DNA of 22,235 nt from Bog-473 sp964457065 (GTDB taxonomy: Bacteria > Actinomycetota > Acidimicrobiia > Acidimicrobiales > RAAP-2): the NCBI GenBank assembly GCA_964457065.1, contig CAYWDQ010000046.1, forward strand, positions 1-22,235, read 5' to 3'. Positions 1 through 7,496 of this stretch are shown piece after piece. Under the pieces are notes generated by a model that was not told the origin of the DNA, made no database searches, and worked only from the letters and a program-made list of their open reading frames with translations. The stretch's first letter is position 1, and the number at the start of each line of letters is the position of its first letter. The translations under genes and the position numbers were made by a program.

Positions 1-172
1 CGGGGATGGTCACGCCGAACAGGCCGAGCTCGCGCATCTGCTCCACGATGTCGACCGGATAGCGGTCATCACGTTCGAGCTCGGCGGCGACGGGAACGAC
101 CTCCCGGGCGACGAACCGCCGGACGGTCTCGATGATCTCCTGCCGTACGTCGTCGAGGTCATCCACGGTCAT
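1..172 (-). CDS. Acyl-CoA dehydrogenase, N-terminal fragment (runs off window)
   Basis: Only the first 57 codons are present; the gene continues beyond base 1. Read leftward from an ATG at 172, the product begins MTVDDLDDVRQEII and continues with a helix rich in Arg/Val/Glu and then a segment REVVPVAAELERDD. That spacing of an amphipathic helix, a V-x-P turn and E-x-D is the typical start of the acyl-CoA dehydrogenase N-terminal helical domain. The end of the fragment, LGLFGVTIP, fits the family's usual G-L-x-G-x-x-x-P. The likely role is FAD-dependent alpha,beta-dehydrogenation of an acyl-CoA in the cytoplasm. It is divergent from the ligase/dehydrogenase operon, which suggests a shared substrate or regulator. 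The catalytic half is outside the window, so the substrate cannot be judged. Confidence 0.8.
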   Translation of the reverse strand, partial: MTVDDLDDVRQEIIETVRRFVAREVVPVAAELERDDRYPVDIVEQMRELGLFGVTIP

Positions 173-247
173 CGAAGGCCTTCCCTGAGCGCATCGGAGA
201 AGTCTACATCCGTCCTATGTTGACGCTTGATCTCAAATAGGAGAAGA
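173..247. promoter_or_regulatory. Divergent control region between two acyl-CoA genes
   Basis: These 75 bp separate the leftward dehydrogenase from the rightward ligase and must hold both promoters or one of them. An imperfect palindrome TTGA-TC-TCAA lies at 227-236, just before the ligase ribosome binding site, and another TTGAC stands at 220-224. AGGAG at 239-243 is the ribosome binding site chosen for the ATG at 248. I could not find a convincing -35/-10 pair on either strand, so operator status is only a suggestion. Confidence 0.4.
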
Positions 248-1771
248 ATGTTTCCGATGGTAGCGGCGACACTGCACAGTGACCTGGAGCTCGCCGCTGA
301 CCGGTTCGGAGGGCGCGCCGCCGTCCTCGCGGGCGATGATCGTTGGACGTTCCGCCGGCTCGACGAGCGCAGCAACGCGTTCGCCGGGCACCTCGCCGCG
401 CGAGGTGTGCGCCCGGGGGATCGCGTTGTGCTGATGACGACGAACCGCGTCGAGTTCATCGCTGCGGTGTACGCCGTCAGCAAGCTTGGAGCGGCCGCAG
501 TCCTGCTGAGCCCGGCGTGGAAGTCGACCGAAGTCCACCACGCCCTGGAGCTGACCGGTCCGGTGCATGCGGTGGCCGATGGCGAGGCCGCATCGCTGCT
601 CGCCGAGTCCCTGGGCGGTGACCAGGTGACGGACCTCGACGACACGTCGAAGGATCCGTTCGCCCACAGCGGGGCGCGGCCGGCATCGAATGAGCTTGGC
701 GGTGACAGCGAGGCGATCTTGGTCTTCAGTTCGGGAACGACCGGGCTCCCCAAGGCCGTGCGTCACACGCACCAGTCCATGGGTCACGCGACCGTGCACT
801 GGCGCGACGTCCTCGGTCTCGGGCCCGATGACCGCTTCCAGGTGGCGACGCCCCCGTCCCACATCCTCGGACTTCTCAACCTGCTGACCGCGGTCTCGGC
901 GGGAGCAACGGTGCGGTTGCACCGGCGCTTCGACCTCGACGAGGTGCTCCGGCGCATCGCCTCCGAGAAGATGACGTTGGAAATGGCAGTCGCGCCCATT
1001 GCGTTGGCTCTGGCCAACCACCCCCGCCTCGAGGAGTACGACCTCTCCTCGCTGCGCTACATCATGTGGGGCGCGACGCCGGTCACCGAGAGCGTCGCCC
1101 GGATCGTCACCGAGCGGACCGGCGTGCGCTGGTTGCCGGCCTACGGGGCCAGCGAGTTGCCGGTGATCGCGGCGAATCCGGTCGGCCGGCCCGAGCAGTG
1201 GCGTCTGGACTCCGCCGGGCTGCCACCCCCGGGCGTCGAGCTGCGGATCAGCGACCTCGAGAGCGGTGAGGTCCTCGAGCCCGGCGGGATCGGCGAGATC
1301 CAGGTGCTGAGCCCCTCCGTCATGGCCGGGTACCTCCCCGAAGCGGCCACAGCCGGGGCGTTCGCCGACGGCTGGTACCGCACGGGCGATGTCGGATGGC
1401 TCGAGCCCGAGGGCTGGGTCCACCTGACCGACCGCTCGAAGGAGATGATCAAGGTCAGCGGCTTCCAGGTGGCCCCCGCGGAGCTCGAGGCGGTCCTCCA
1501 CCAGCATCCGGCCGTCCTCGACTGCGCGGTGTTCGGCATCGAGGATGCCCGGGCCGGCGAGGTGCCCGTCGCCGCCGTGCAGCTCGACCCGGACCAGAAG
1601 GTGGGCGACGACGAGCTCCAGCAGCTTGTGGCCGGTTCGCTGGCCACCTACAAGCAGCTTCGCCACGTCGTCGTCGTCGACGAGATCCCGCGCCTCCCGT
1701 CCGGAAAGGTGCTCCGTCGCACGCTGCGTGACCAATGGATGCTGTCGCACGTGGCACCGGCGCGCGACTGA
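248..1771 (+). CDS. Class I adenylate-forming acyl-CoA ligase (4-coumarate/fatty-acyl-CoA ligase type)
   Basis: This 507-residue protein activates a carboxylic acid to acyl-AMP and then acyl-CoA. Visible signatures are the P-loop SSGTTGLPKA (residues 161-170), YGASE (299-303), the YRTGD motif with its Asp at 381, the hinge-region DRSKEMIKVSG, and the C-terminal PSGK with the catalytic Lys near 487. Length is normal for the family. The ATG at 248 is preferred because AGGAG ends 4 nt upstream; a TTG at 227 and an ATG at 257 are in-frame alternatives. The stop codon overlaps the ATG of the next gene by one base (TGATG), indicating translational coupling with the dehydrogenase pair downstream. 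The substrate could be a fatty acid, an aromatic acid or a terpenoid/steroid side-chain acid; the sequence does not decide. Confidence 0.9.
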   Translation: MFPMVAATLHSDLELAADRFGGRAAVLAGDDRWTFRRLDERSNAFAGHLAARGVRPGDRVVLMTTNRVEFIAAVYAVSKLGAAAVLLSPAWKSTEVHHALELTGPVHAVADGEAASLLAESLGGDQVTDLDDTSKDPFAHSGARPASNELGGDSEAILVFSSGTTGLPKAVRHTHQSMGHATVHWRDVLGLGPDDRFQVATPPSHILGLLNLLTAVSAGATVRLHRRFDLDEVLRRIASEKMTLEMAVAPIALALANHPRLEEYDLSSLRYIMWGATPVTESVARIVTERTGVRWLPAYGASELPVIAANPVGRPEQWRLDSAGLPPPGVELRISDLESGEVLEPGGIGEIQVLSPSVMAGYLPEAATAGAFADGWYRTGDVGWLEPEGWVHLTDRSKEMIKVSGFQVAPAELEAVLHQHPAVLDCAVFGIEDARAGEVPVAAVQLDPDQKVGDDELQQLVAGSLATYKQLRHVVVVDEIPRLPSGKVLRRTLRDQWMLSHVAPARD

Positions 1772-2811
1772 TGGACGTCCGCCTGTCCCAGGAGCAGCGG
1801 GCCCTCCGCGACTCGGCCACCCAGGTCGTCGACCGCCTCGGCCCCCGGGCCGTCGGCCAGATCGGCGATCCCGAACGGCTGGCCAAGCTGAACGCGGCGG
1901 TCGCCGAGACGGGCTGGCGCGAGCTGCGGACCGAAGTCGAGGGCGGGAGCACCCTGGCGACCGGTGTGGAAGCGGCAGTGGTTGCCGAGGAGCTGGGTCG
2001 CGGGCTGGCCGACGTCCCGTTCATCGGGCCGACCCTGGCCGTCGAGCTTCGGCGGCTCGCCGGCGCCGCGCCGGGTGACGCCATCGAGACCGTCGCCCTC
2101 GACGCCGGCCTTTCCTCGCTCTCGCGGGTCGTCGACGGCGTCGTACCGGCCGCGGTTGGAGTTGACGCGCGGGGCTCGGAGCGCGCGCTGCTCCTCGTCC
2201 CCGACGCCGAGGACCACCGCCTGGCCCAGGTCGAGCTCCACGGCGCGCCGACCGGCGTCGACCTCACGCGCCCGTCGGTCATCGTCGAGCCGTCGTCTCC
2301 GGCTGCGCTCGTCGATGCCGGGGACCGTCCGCTCACCGCGGATGACCTCACTCGCTGGACGGCCCTCGCTCTCGCGTTGACGTGTGCCGACCTGGTCGGG
2401 GCGATGCGCGGCGCGGTGGAGCTCTCCTGCTCGTACGCGGCCCAGCGCCGGCAGTACGGCGCCGCCATCGGCTCGTTCCAGGCCGTCCAGCACATGCTGG
2501 CGGACGCATTCGTCGCCATGGAGGGTTCCCGGAGCGTCACGCTGCACGCCGCATGGGCCGTGGATGCGCTCCCTGCGGGCGAGGCCCTGGTGGCGGCCGC
2601 CGCGGCGAAGGCGTACTGCGCCCGGGCGGCCGTCAGCGTGTGCGAGACGGCGATCCAGGTGCACGGAGGCATCGGCCACACGTGGGAATGCCTCGCCCAC
2701 GTCTACCTGCGGCGGTCCCTGCTGTCGTGCGACATCCTCGGCAACGCCGGCACGTGCCTCTCGCTCGTGCTGGTACACCACGGGCTGGAGGCGGCCGATG
2801 GACTTCGGTGA
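1771..2811 (+). CDS. Acyl-CoA dehydrogenase family protein, subunit of a probable heteromer (first of pair)
   Basis: The protein has 346 residues. The C-terminal domain carries the FAD-contact signature RRQYGAAIGSFQAVQH (about 226-241) and QVHGGIGHTWE (about 296-306), both characteristic of acyl-CoA dehydrogenases. The N-terminal half is divergent and lacks the clear substrate/FAD loop of the middle domain. By eye the position of the MCAD-type catalytic Glu (after the LRR segment near 313-315) is not Glu. In mycobacterial alpha2beta2 dehydrogenases (the ChsE/FadE pairs of sterol side-chain breakdown) two unlike subunits share one active site, and the coupling here suggests the same arrangement. 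ATG at 1771 overlaps the ligase stop; the 3' end overlaps the next gene by 14 bp. A solo enzyme is less likely. Confidence 0.85.
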   Translation: MDVRLSQEQRALRDSATQVVDRLGPRAVGQIGDPERLAKLNAAVAETGWRELRTEVEGGSTLATGVEAAVVAEELGRGLADVPFIGPTLAVELRRLAGAAPGDAIETVALDAGLSSLSRVVDGVVPAAVGVDARGSERALLLVPDAEDHRLAQVELHGAPTGVDLTRPSVIVEPSSPAALVDAGDRPLTADDLTRWTALALALTCADLVGAMRGAVELSCSYAAQRRQYGAAIGSFQAVQHMLADAFVAMEGSRSVTLHAAWAVDALPAGEALVAAAAAKAYCARAAVSVCETAIQVHGGIGHTWECLAHVYLRRSLLSCDILGNAGTCLSLVLVHHGLEAADGLR

Positions 2812-3928
2812 CTCGCCGGAGGAGTCGGAATTCCGCCTGCGGCTCCGTGCCTGGCTGGTCGACAACAACCCGAGCCTCCCGACGTCCTCCACGGACGACG
2901 AGTACTGGGCGGGCATGGCCGCCTGGCACCGGCTGCTCTACGACGGCGGCTTCTTCGGCATGTCCTGGCCCGCCGACATCGGGGGGCAGGGACTGTCGTC
3001 CGTCTACGAGGTGATCGTCGACGAGGAGCTGGCCGCCGCCGGGGCGCCGCCGCGGCCGAGCCTCGGCTACCTGGTCCAGGGCATCCTCGAGCACGGGAGC
3101 GACGACATCAAGCGCCGGTTCCTGCCCGGCATCGTCACTGGGCGCGATCGTTGGTGCCAGGGATTCAGTGAGCCCGACGCCGGATCCGACCTGGCGTCGC
3201 TGCGCACGCGGGCCGACCGGGACGGAGAGGACTACGTCGTCTCAGGGCAGAAGATCTGGACGAGCTACTCGGACGAGGCGGAATGGTGTCTGGTCCTGGC
3301 CCGCACCGACCACGACGTCGCCACGCACCGCGGCATCTCCGCGTTCGCGGTCCCGATGCGACAGCCCGGCATTGAGCAGCGACCCCTGAGGATGATCAAC
3401 GGTGTCACGAAGGAATTCGGCGAGGTGCTCTTCGACGGCGCGCGGGTACCCGCACGGAACATGATCGGCGCGCCCGGTGAGGGCTGGTCGCTGGCCATGA
3501 CCGTGGTGAGCCACGAGCGGGAGCCGGGGGAGCTGGGCTACGTCGCCCGCTACAGCAAGCTCGTGAACGACCTCAGCCGCCGCGTGCAGAAGGATCCCGG
3601 CGCCTTCGGACCGGATCAGGTCCGTGAGTTGGGTTGGGCGATCGTGGAAGTCGAGATGCTGCGACGGCACGTGCAGCGGCGCCTGTCCGATCGGCTCAAC
3701 GGGATCTCGCACGGCCCGGAGGGGTCGGTCGACAAGCTCCTGATGACATGGGTGGAGCAGGCGGTGGGCCATGCCGCCCTCGCCATCGGTGGGATCGCCT
3801 ACGGCGACGGCGGCGACACCTGGCTGAACGCCTACCTCTACAGTCGGGCCCAGAGCGTCATGGGAGGAACATCGCAGATCCAACGGAACCTGGTGGCTCG
3901 GCGGATCCTCGGGCTGCCGACCTCGTGA
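2798..3928 (+). CDS. Acyl-CoA dehydrogenase, probable catalytic subunit (second of pair)
   Basis: The protein has 376 residues with the full three-domain order. It has an N-terminal helical domain, a middle beta domain with GFSEPDAGSDLASLRT (about 122-137) and QKIWTS (about 151-156) for FAD and substrate, and a C-terminal end GGTSQIQRNLVARRILGLP. The residue before GTSQIQR is Gly356, where MCAD has its catalytic Glu. A Glu at 240 in the segment SHEREPGE aligns by eye with the alternative catalytic Glu of isovaleryl-CoA/long-chain dehydrogenases. The start at 2798 lies inside the preceding gene (14-bp overlap). The adjacent, unlike dehydrogenase suggests a heterotetramer. Likely reaction: alpha,beta-desaturation of the CoA thioester made by the ligase, with electrons passed to ETF. 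Confidence 0.88.
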   Translation: MDFGDSPEESEFRLRLRAWLVDNNPSLPTSSTDDEYWAGMAAWHRLLYDGGFFGMSWPADIGGQGLSSVYEVIVDEELAAAGAPPRPSLGYLVQGILEHGSDDIKRRFLPGIVTGRDRWCQGFSEPDAGSDLASLRTRADRDGEDYVVSGQKIWTSYSDEAEWCLVLARTDHDVATHRGISAFAVPMRQPGIEQRPLRMINGVTKEFGEVLFDGARVPARNMIGAPGEGWSLAMTVVSHEREPGELGYVARYSKLVNDLSRRVQKDPGAFGPDQVRELGWAIVEVEMLRRHVQRRLSDRLNGISHGPEGSVDKLLMTWVEQAVGHAALAIGGIAYGDGGDTWLNAYLYSRAQSVMGGTSQIQRNLVARRILGLPTS

Positions 3929-3965
3929 GCTCGACGGCCGGCGCCGGCCACGATCTGGAGGTCAG

Positions 3966-4763
3966 ATGAGTTCGTACGACGTCCCCGATGTGCTCCAGGT
4001 CGTGGCCGACGGCCCGGTGCGGATCGTCCGCCTGAACAGGCCGGATCATCTCAACGCGACGAACCACGAACTCCACAAGGGGCTCGCTGCCCTGTTCCCG
4101 CAGATCGACGCCGACGACGATGCGCGGGCGGTCGTGCTGACCGGCAATGGCCGCGCGTTCTCGGCCGGGGGTGACTTCAGCTACCTCGACGAGTTGGCCA
4201 TCGACGCGGAGCGCCGCAAGGACACCCTCGCAGACGGCCGCCGGATCGTGACCGGAATGGTGGCGTGCCGCGTCCCGATCGTGGCCGCGGTCAATGGTCC
4301 CGCAGTCGGTCTGGGCTGCAGCCTCGTCGCTCTGTCCGACATCGTCTTCATGGCCGAGAGCGCGCACCTGGCGGACCCCCATGTGGCCATCGGCCTGGTG
4401 GCGGCCGACGGTGGCCCCGTGACCTGGCCGCTTCTCATCAGCCTGCAATTGGCCAAGGAGTACGCGCTGACCGGCGACCGAATCCCGGCGCAGCGTGCCG
4501 CCGACATCGGCCTGGTGAACCATGTATGCCCGGATGACGAGGTGTTCGACCAGGCCCTGGCCTGTGCGCAGCGCATCTCGCGGTTGCCGCGCCGGGCCGT
4601 CGAGGACACCAAGCGGGTGCTCAACATGCACCTCGAACGAGCCGTTCTCGCGACCCTCGACTTTGCGCTGAGTGCGGAAGAGCGGTCGTTCGTGTCGCCG
4701 GAGCTCCGGGCGAACATCGACCGCTTCCTGGCCAAGGACGACGCTGGGAACGAGAAGCCGTAG
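3966..4763 (+). CDS. Enoyl-CoA hydratase/isomerase (crotonase) family protein
   Basis: The protein has 265 residues and follows the dehydrogenases after 37 bp with a strong GGAGG (3957-3961) before ATG 3966, so it is probably the last gene of the operon. The crotonase oxyanion-hole segments are AFSAGGD (64-70) and GPAVGLGCSL (111-120). The first catalytic Glu of classical hydratases (in P-E) is replaced by His139 (P-H), while the second, Glu165 in AKEYALTG, is kept. Asp148 in AADGG is in a position used by dienoyl-CoA isomerase-like members. Thus hydration of an enoyl-CoA is plausible but isomerase or other crotonase chemistry cannot be excluded. No strong terminator is seen downstream. Confidence 0.88.
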   Translation: MSSYDVPDVLQVVADGPVRIVRLNRPDHLNATNHELHKGLAALFPQIDADDDARAVVLTGNGRAFSAGGDFSYLDELAIDAERRKDTLADGRRIVTGMVACRVPIVAAVNGPAVGLGCSLVALSDIVFMAESAHLADPHVAIGLVAADGGPVTWPLLISLQLAKEYALTGDRIPAQRAADIGLVNHVCPDDEVFDQALACAQRISRLPRRAVEDTKRVLNMHLERAVLATLDFALSAEERSFVSPELRANIDRFLAKDDAGNEKP

Positions 4764-4959
4764 CGTCATGCCCGGGTGAGCAACGCATGATCAATTGGAC
4801 TCCCACGAGCCGTTGGAATTGATGACAACGCACGGCGGAGAGTCGCCCGGAACCGTGATCGAGCGACCCGACTCACGCGTTTGTGTCATCTGGTGCGTGG
4901 AATTACCTCGAAGGCGACTACATCGCCCCACCTGAAGGGTCTAAAATGAGAGATACGGA
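4764..4959 (+). promoter_or_regulatory. Intergenic region upstream of desaturase; candidate -10 box
   Basis: This is a 196-bp stretch of lower GC than its neighbours. A good -10 hexamer, TAAAAT, lies at 4942-4947, placing the transcription start about 5-7 nt before the desaturase ATG at 4960; no matching -35 is visible. A 7-bp inverted repeat ATCAATT (4790-4796) and AATTGAT (4817-4823) with a 20-nt gap lies just after the crotonase gene. It has no U-run and weak stems, so it is more like a protein-binding site than a terminator. Nothing else recognisable is present. Confidence 0.4.
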
Positions 4960-6072
4960 ATGAGAGCGTCGACTCTTGGTGTTGCCCCGTCCGCGGTAGC
5001 GCTCCATGAAGGATTTCGCGGAAGTGGGACTGTGCAGACCGAAACAATCGACGCCTCGTCGGAAGACTTCGGCGTCCTCGCCCGTCAGGTCCGGGAGGCG
5101 GGCCTCCTCGACCGCCGGTTCGGCTACTACGGAGCGAAGATCCCCCTGACCGTGGCGGCCTTCGGCGCCGGGTTCGTCGGGTTGGTGCTGGTGGGGAACT
5201 CGTGGTTCGCGTTGCTCATCGCCGCCTTCCTCGGGCTCATGTTCACCCAGCTCGGGTTCGTCGGTCACGACGCGGGGCACCAAGAGGTGTTTCGCTCCCG
5301 GCGGGCCAACCGGTTGCTCGGGTTCGCAGTCGGAAACGTCCTGATCGGCATGAGCTTCGGTTGGTGGGTCCCCAAGCACAGCGCACATCACGCGCACCCC
5401 AACGAAATAGGGCGCGACCCGGACATCGGCGACGCCGGGGTCAACGTCCACGCGGACGGGCCGGACGCCGGCGGCAATGCGCTGACCCGCGCCATGGAGC
5501 GCTGGCGGGCACCCCTTTTCTTCCCCCTCATGGTCCTGCGCAGTACGGGCATCTACGTGCTGGGCATCCAGCGGCTGATCCGTCAGCGGAACGGCGTGGC
5601 CGGCGTGGAGGGTGCCCTCCTGGCCTTGCACGTCGCCCTCTACCTGACCTGCGTCTTCTGGGTCCTCTCACCGCTGAAGGCGGTGGCGTTCATCGCGGTC
5701 CAGCAGGCCGTGTTCTCGGTCTACCTCGGCTGCAGCTTCGCCCCGAACCACAAGGGCATGCCGATCATCGATGCCGACTCCGGTCTGAGCTTCGTCCGAC
5801 GCCAGGTCGTCACCTCGCGCAACGTTGCCGGCGGCCGGTTCACCAACCTGCTGCTCGGCGGGCTCAATTATCAGATAGAGCACCACCTGTTCCCGAACAT
5901 GCCCCGACCGAACCTGGCCCGGGCCCAGGGCATCGTGAGGGCCTTCTGCGTCGACAACAACCTCGCCTACCGCGAGGACAGCCTGATCGGTTCGTATCGC
6001 CAAACGCTCGCCTCGCTGCGGCTGCCTGTGTTGCCCGGCGTCGAGCGCGTGCCGGTGGGCGCCTCCGCCTGA
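4960..6072 (+). CDS. Membrane fatty acid desaturase (three His-box, di-iron)
   Basis: The product has 370 residues. The three histidine boxes of integral-membrane desaturases are clear: HDAGH (103-107), HSAHH (140-144) and QIEHH (305-309). The variant Q-x-x-H-H third box is typical of front-end/linoleoyl-type acyl desaturases. Hydrophobic stretches at about 62-100, 115-135 and 215-260 give the usual paired transmembrane hairpins. It introduces a double bond into a membrane lipid or acyl chain at the inner membrane using O2 and a reductant; the regioselectivity cannot be read. ATG 4960 is used, but a GTG at 5032 preceded by a purine-rich stretch would remove 24 residues of non-conserved leader and is a real alternative. 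It ends 17 bp before the convergent secreted-protein gene. Confidence 0.9.
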   Translation: MRASTLGVAPSAVALHEGFRGSGTVQTETIDASSEDFGVLARQVREAGLLDRRFGYYGAKIPLTVAAFGAGFVGLVLVGNSWFALLIAAFLGLMFTQLGFVGHDAGHQEVFRSRRANRLLGFAVGNVLIGMSFGWWVPKHSAHHAHPNEIGRDPDIGDAGVNVHADGPDAGGNALTRAMERWRAPLFFPLMVLRSTGIYVLGIQRLIRQRNGVAGVEGALLALHVALYLTCVFWVLSPLKAVAFIAVQQAVFSVYLGCSFAPNHKGMPIIDADSGLSFVRRQVVTSRNVAGGRFTNLLLGGLNYQIEHHLFPNMPRPNLARAQGIVRAFCVDNNLAYREDSLIGSYRQTLASLRLPVLPGVERVPVGASA

Positions 6073-6089
6073 TCCGACGACGATCGGCG

Positions 6090-7307
6090 TTACTGCTGAC
6101 CCTGGTCGTCGTCACCGACGAAGAGCAGGCCGCCCTGCGGCACGAACGCCGCGCCGCCGACCGCCAGCGGACTGACCTCGCCCGTCCACGGGTTGAGCGA
6201 CGCCAGGTAGTTGGCCGGGTAGTCGGGAGGCGCCGGGCACGTTGCGGGGGCGCTGTTGGCGCCGCACGGCGTGGCCGCGACGACCGGGCCGCCGGGGAAC
6301 GCCCCCGTGATCGCGTCGACCGCGTCATTGGTGGAATCGGTCGCGTAAAGGGTCCCCCGCGCCCCGTCCGGCCATGCCGTGTCGTCGACGGACTGCGAGA
6401 GGGAGAGCACGGAGAGCTTGTGATCAGGCCCCCATGGGTTGCCGACGAAGATCTGCTCCTGGTCGCCCTGGCTGGTCAGCATGAAGTCACCGGCGAAGCG
6501 CGGGCCGTCTTGCGGCACGATCTCGTTGGAATCGGGATCGGTGAGTGCCAGCCGCACCGTCTGCCCGCTCTGGGGCGTCCCCACGTTGGCGACGACGGCC
6601 GGGTCCTCGTCGCCGAAGAACGGTGTCACCGCCGCCACCGAGTCCCGCCGGTCGAGCGTCACCGAGTAGACGGCGGGGAAGCTGGCCTGCGGCGCGGGCA
6701 GCGACCCCGTGGTTCCCGGTGCCGACGCGCTGACCAGCAGCCGGCCATCGAGGACGGAGATGGCGTCGGTGCCGCCGTCGTGTGGCAACGCCTCGCTGTA
6801 AGAGAAGTGCTGCACCCTTCCGCCCGGACCCGGCGTGATCGCGTACAGCGACGAGTTGGCGTCTTCGTTGACCGTGGCAATGACCGTGCCCGTATCCGGG
6901 TCCGCCGTCACCCCGTCGGCCTTCCCCTGAATGTCCCACTGGGCGACGGGGTGGCCGCTCGGGGTCATCTCGACCACCGTGCTGTCCAGGTTGCCGTTCC
7001 CGTTCGCCTGACCCTGCGGGCCGACCCCGTTCTGGAAGCCGACGAAGATGTCGCGCCCGAGCCTGGTGATGTCGTCGGGACTGCTCAGCGGCTCCGAGCC
7101 GACCGTCGATGTGCCGGCGACGGTGAAGCTGTGCGTCAGCGAGTCGCCCGAGAGGATGGTCTGCGCGCTGAGGCCGCCACCGCCGTGCCAGTCGCCCCCG
7201 GCGGGGTCCGCCGACGCGGGCGCTCCGGCGGGCACGACCGCGATCAGGATCGGGGCGAGTGCGGCGCTGGTGAGGACGGTGAGGGAGCGGACGGAGTGGC
7301 TGCGCAT
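6090..7307 (-). CDS. Secreted protein of unknown function, beta-propeller-like repeats
   Basis: The product has 405 residues. The ATG at 7307 has a good GGAGG about 5 nt upstream and begins a textbook Sec signal peptide: basic MRSHSVR, a hydrophobic core, then AxA at PASA followed by DPAGG. The mature part is rich in Gly, Asp, Thr and Pro and has recurring strands of the kind LFVG, IFVGN, GRLLVS and SLYAIT that suggest a YncE/NHL-type beta-propeller. I see no catalytic motif, membrane anchor or sortase signal. It stands alone, convergent with the desaturase and divergent from the cysteine dioxygenase, so context gives no function. It could bind a ligand or cell wall outside the cell; that is a guess. 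Confidence 0.8.
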   Translation of the reverse strand: MRSHSVRSLTVLTSAALAPILIAVVPAGAPASADPAGGDWHGGGGLSAQTILSGDSLTHSFTVAGTSTVGSEPLSSPDDITRLGRDIFVGFQNGVGPQGQANGNGNLDSTVVEMTPSGHPVAQWDIQGKADGVTADPDTGTVIATVNEDANSSLYAITPGPGGRVQHFSYSEALPHDGGTDAISVLDGRLLVSASAPGTTGSLPAPQASFPAVYSVTLDRRDSVAAVTPFFGDEDPAVVANVGTPQSGQTVRLALTDPDSNEIVPQDGPRFAGDFMLTSQGDQEQIFVGNPWGPDHKLSVLSLSQSVDDTAWPDGARGTLYATDSTNDAVDAITGAFPGGPVVAATPCGANSAPATCPAPPDYPANYLASLNPWTGEVSPLAVGGAAFVPQGGLLFVGDDDQGQQ

Positions 7308-7496
7308 ACGGGCCTCCGGGTCGGGTCGTGCGTGCCTCCGACGGTAGGGGCGCCGCATGACAAGCCGTCGATCGGACGGTGACGGGCCGGTGAATCCTCG
7401 GTGACCGAGCCGGTGTCGGTGGCCCAAACGGCCGTTCCCGGGGTGTTTACTCTAAATACGATTGACTTAGTCAGGTTTAGGGGGTACTCTCCGGCG
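7308..7496. promoter_or_regulatory. Divergent region with leaderless-type promoter for cysteine dioxygenase
   Basis: The rightward promoter is TTGACT (7462-7467), 17 nt, TACTCT (7485-7490), then only 6 nt to the ATG at 7497, so the mRNA would start at or next to the start codon. The -35 box is embedded in the palindrome TGACT-T-AGTCA (7463-7473), a likely operator. Two further palindromes lie upstream: CTCGGT-G-ACCGAG (7397-7409) and AACGGCCGTT (7427-7436). The AT-rich segment 7445-7480 contrasts with the flanks. No clear promoter for the leftward secreted gene was found. Confidence 0.6.

Noticed and set aside
4790..4823. ATCAATT / AATTGAT inverted repeat as a terminator for the acyl-CoA operon
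   Set aside because: AT-rich 7-bp stems, a 20-nt loop and no U-run make a stable terminator hairpin unlikely.
5202..7382. Very long open frame on the plus strand across the desaturase end and the secreted gene
   Set aside because: It is an antisense/out-of-frame shadow in GC-rich DNA; the composition is Arg/Pro/Ala-rich and it crosses two well-supported genes.
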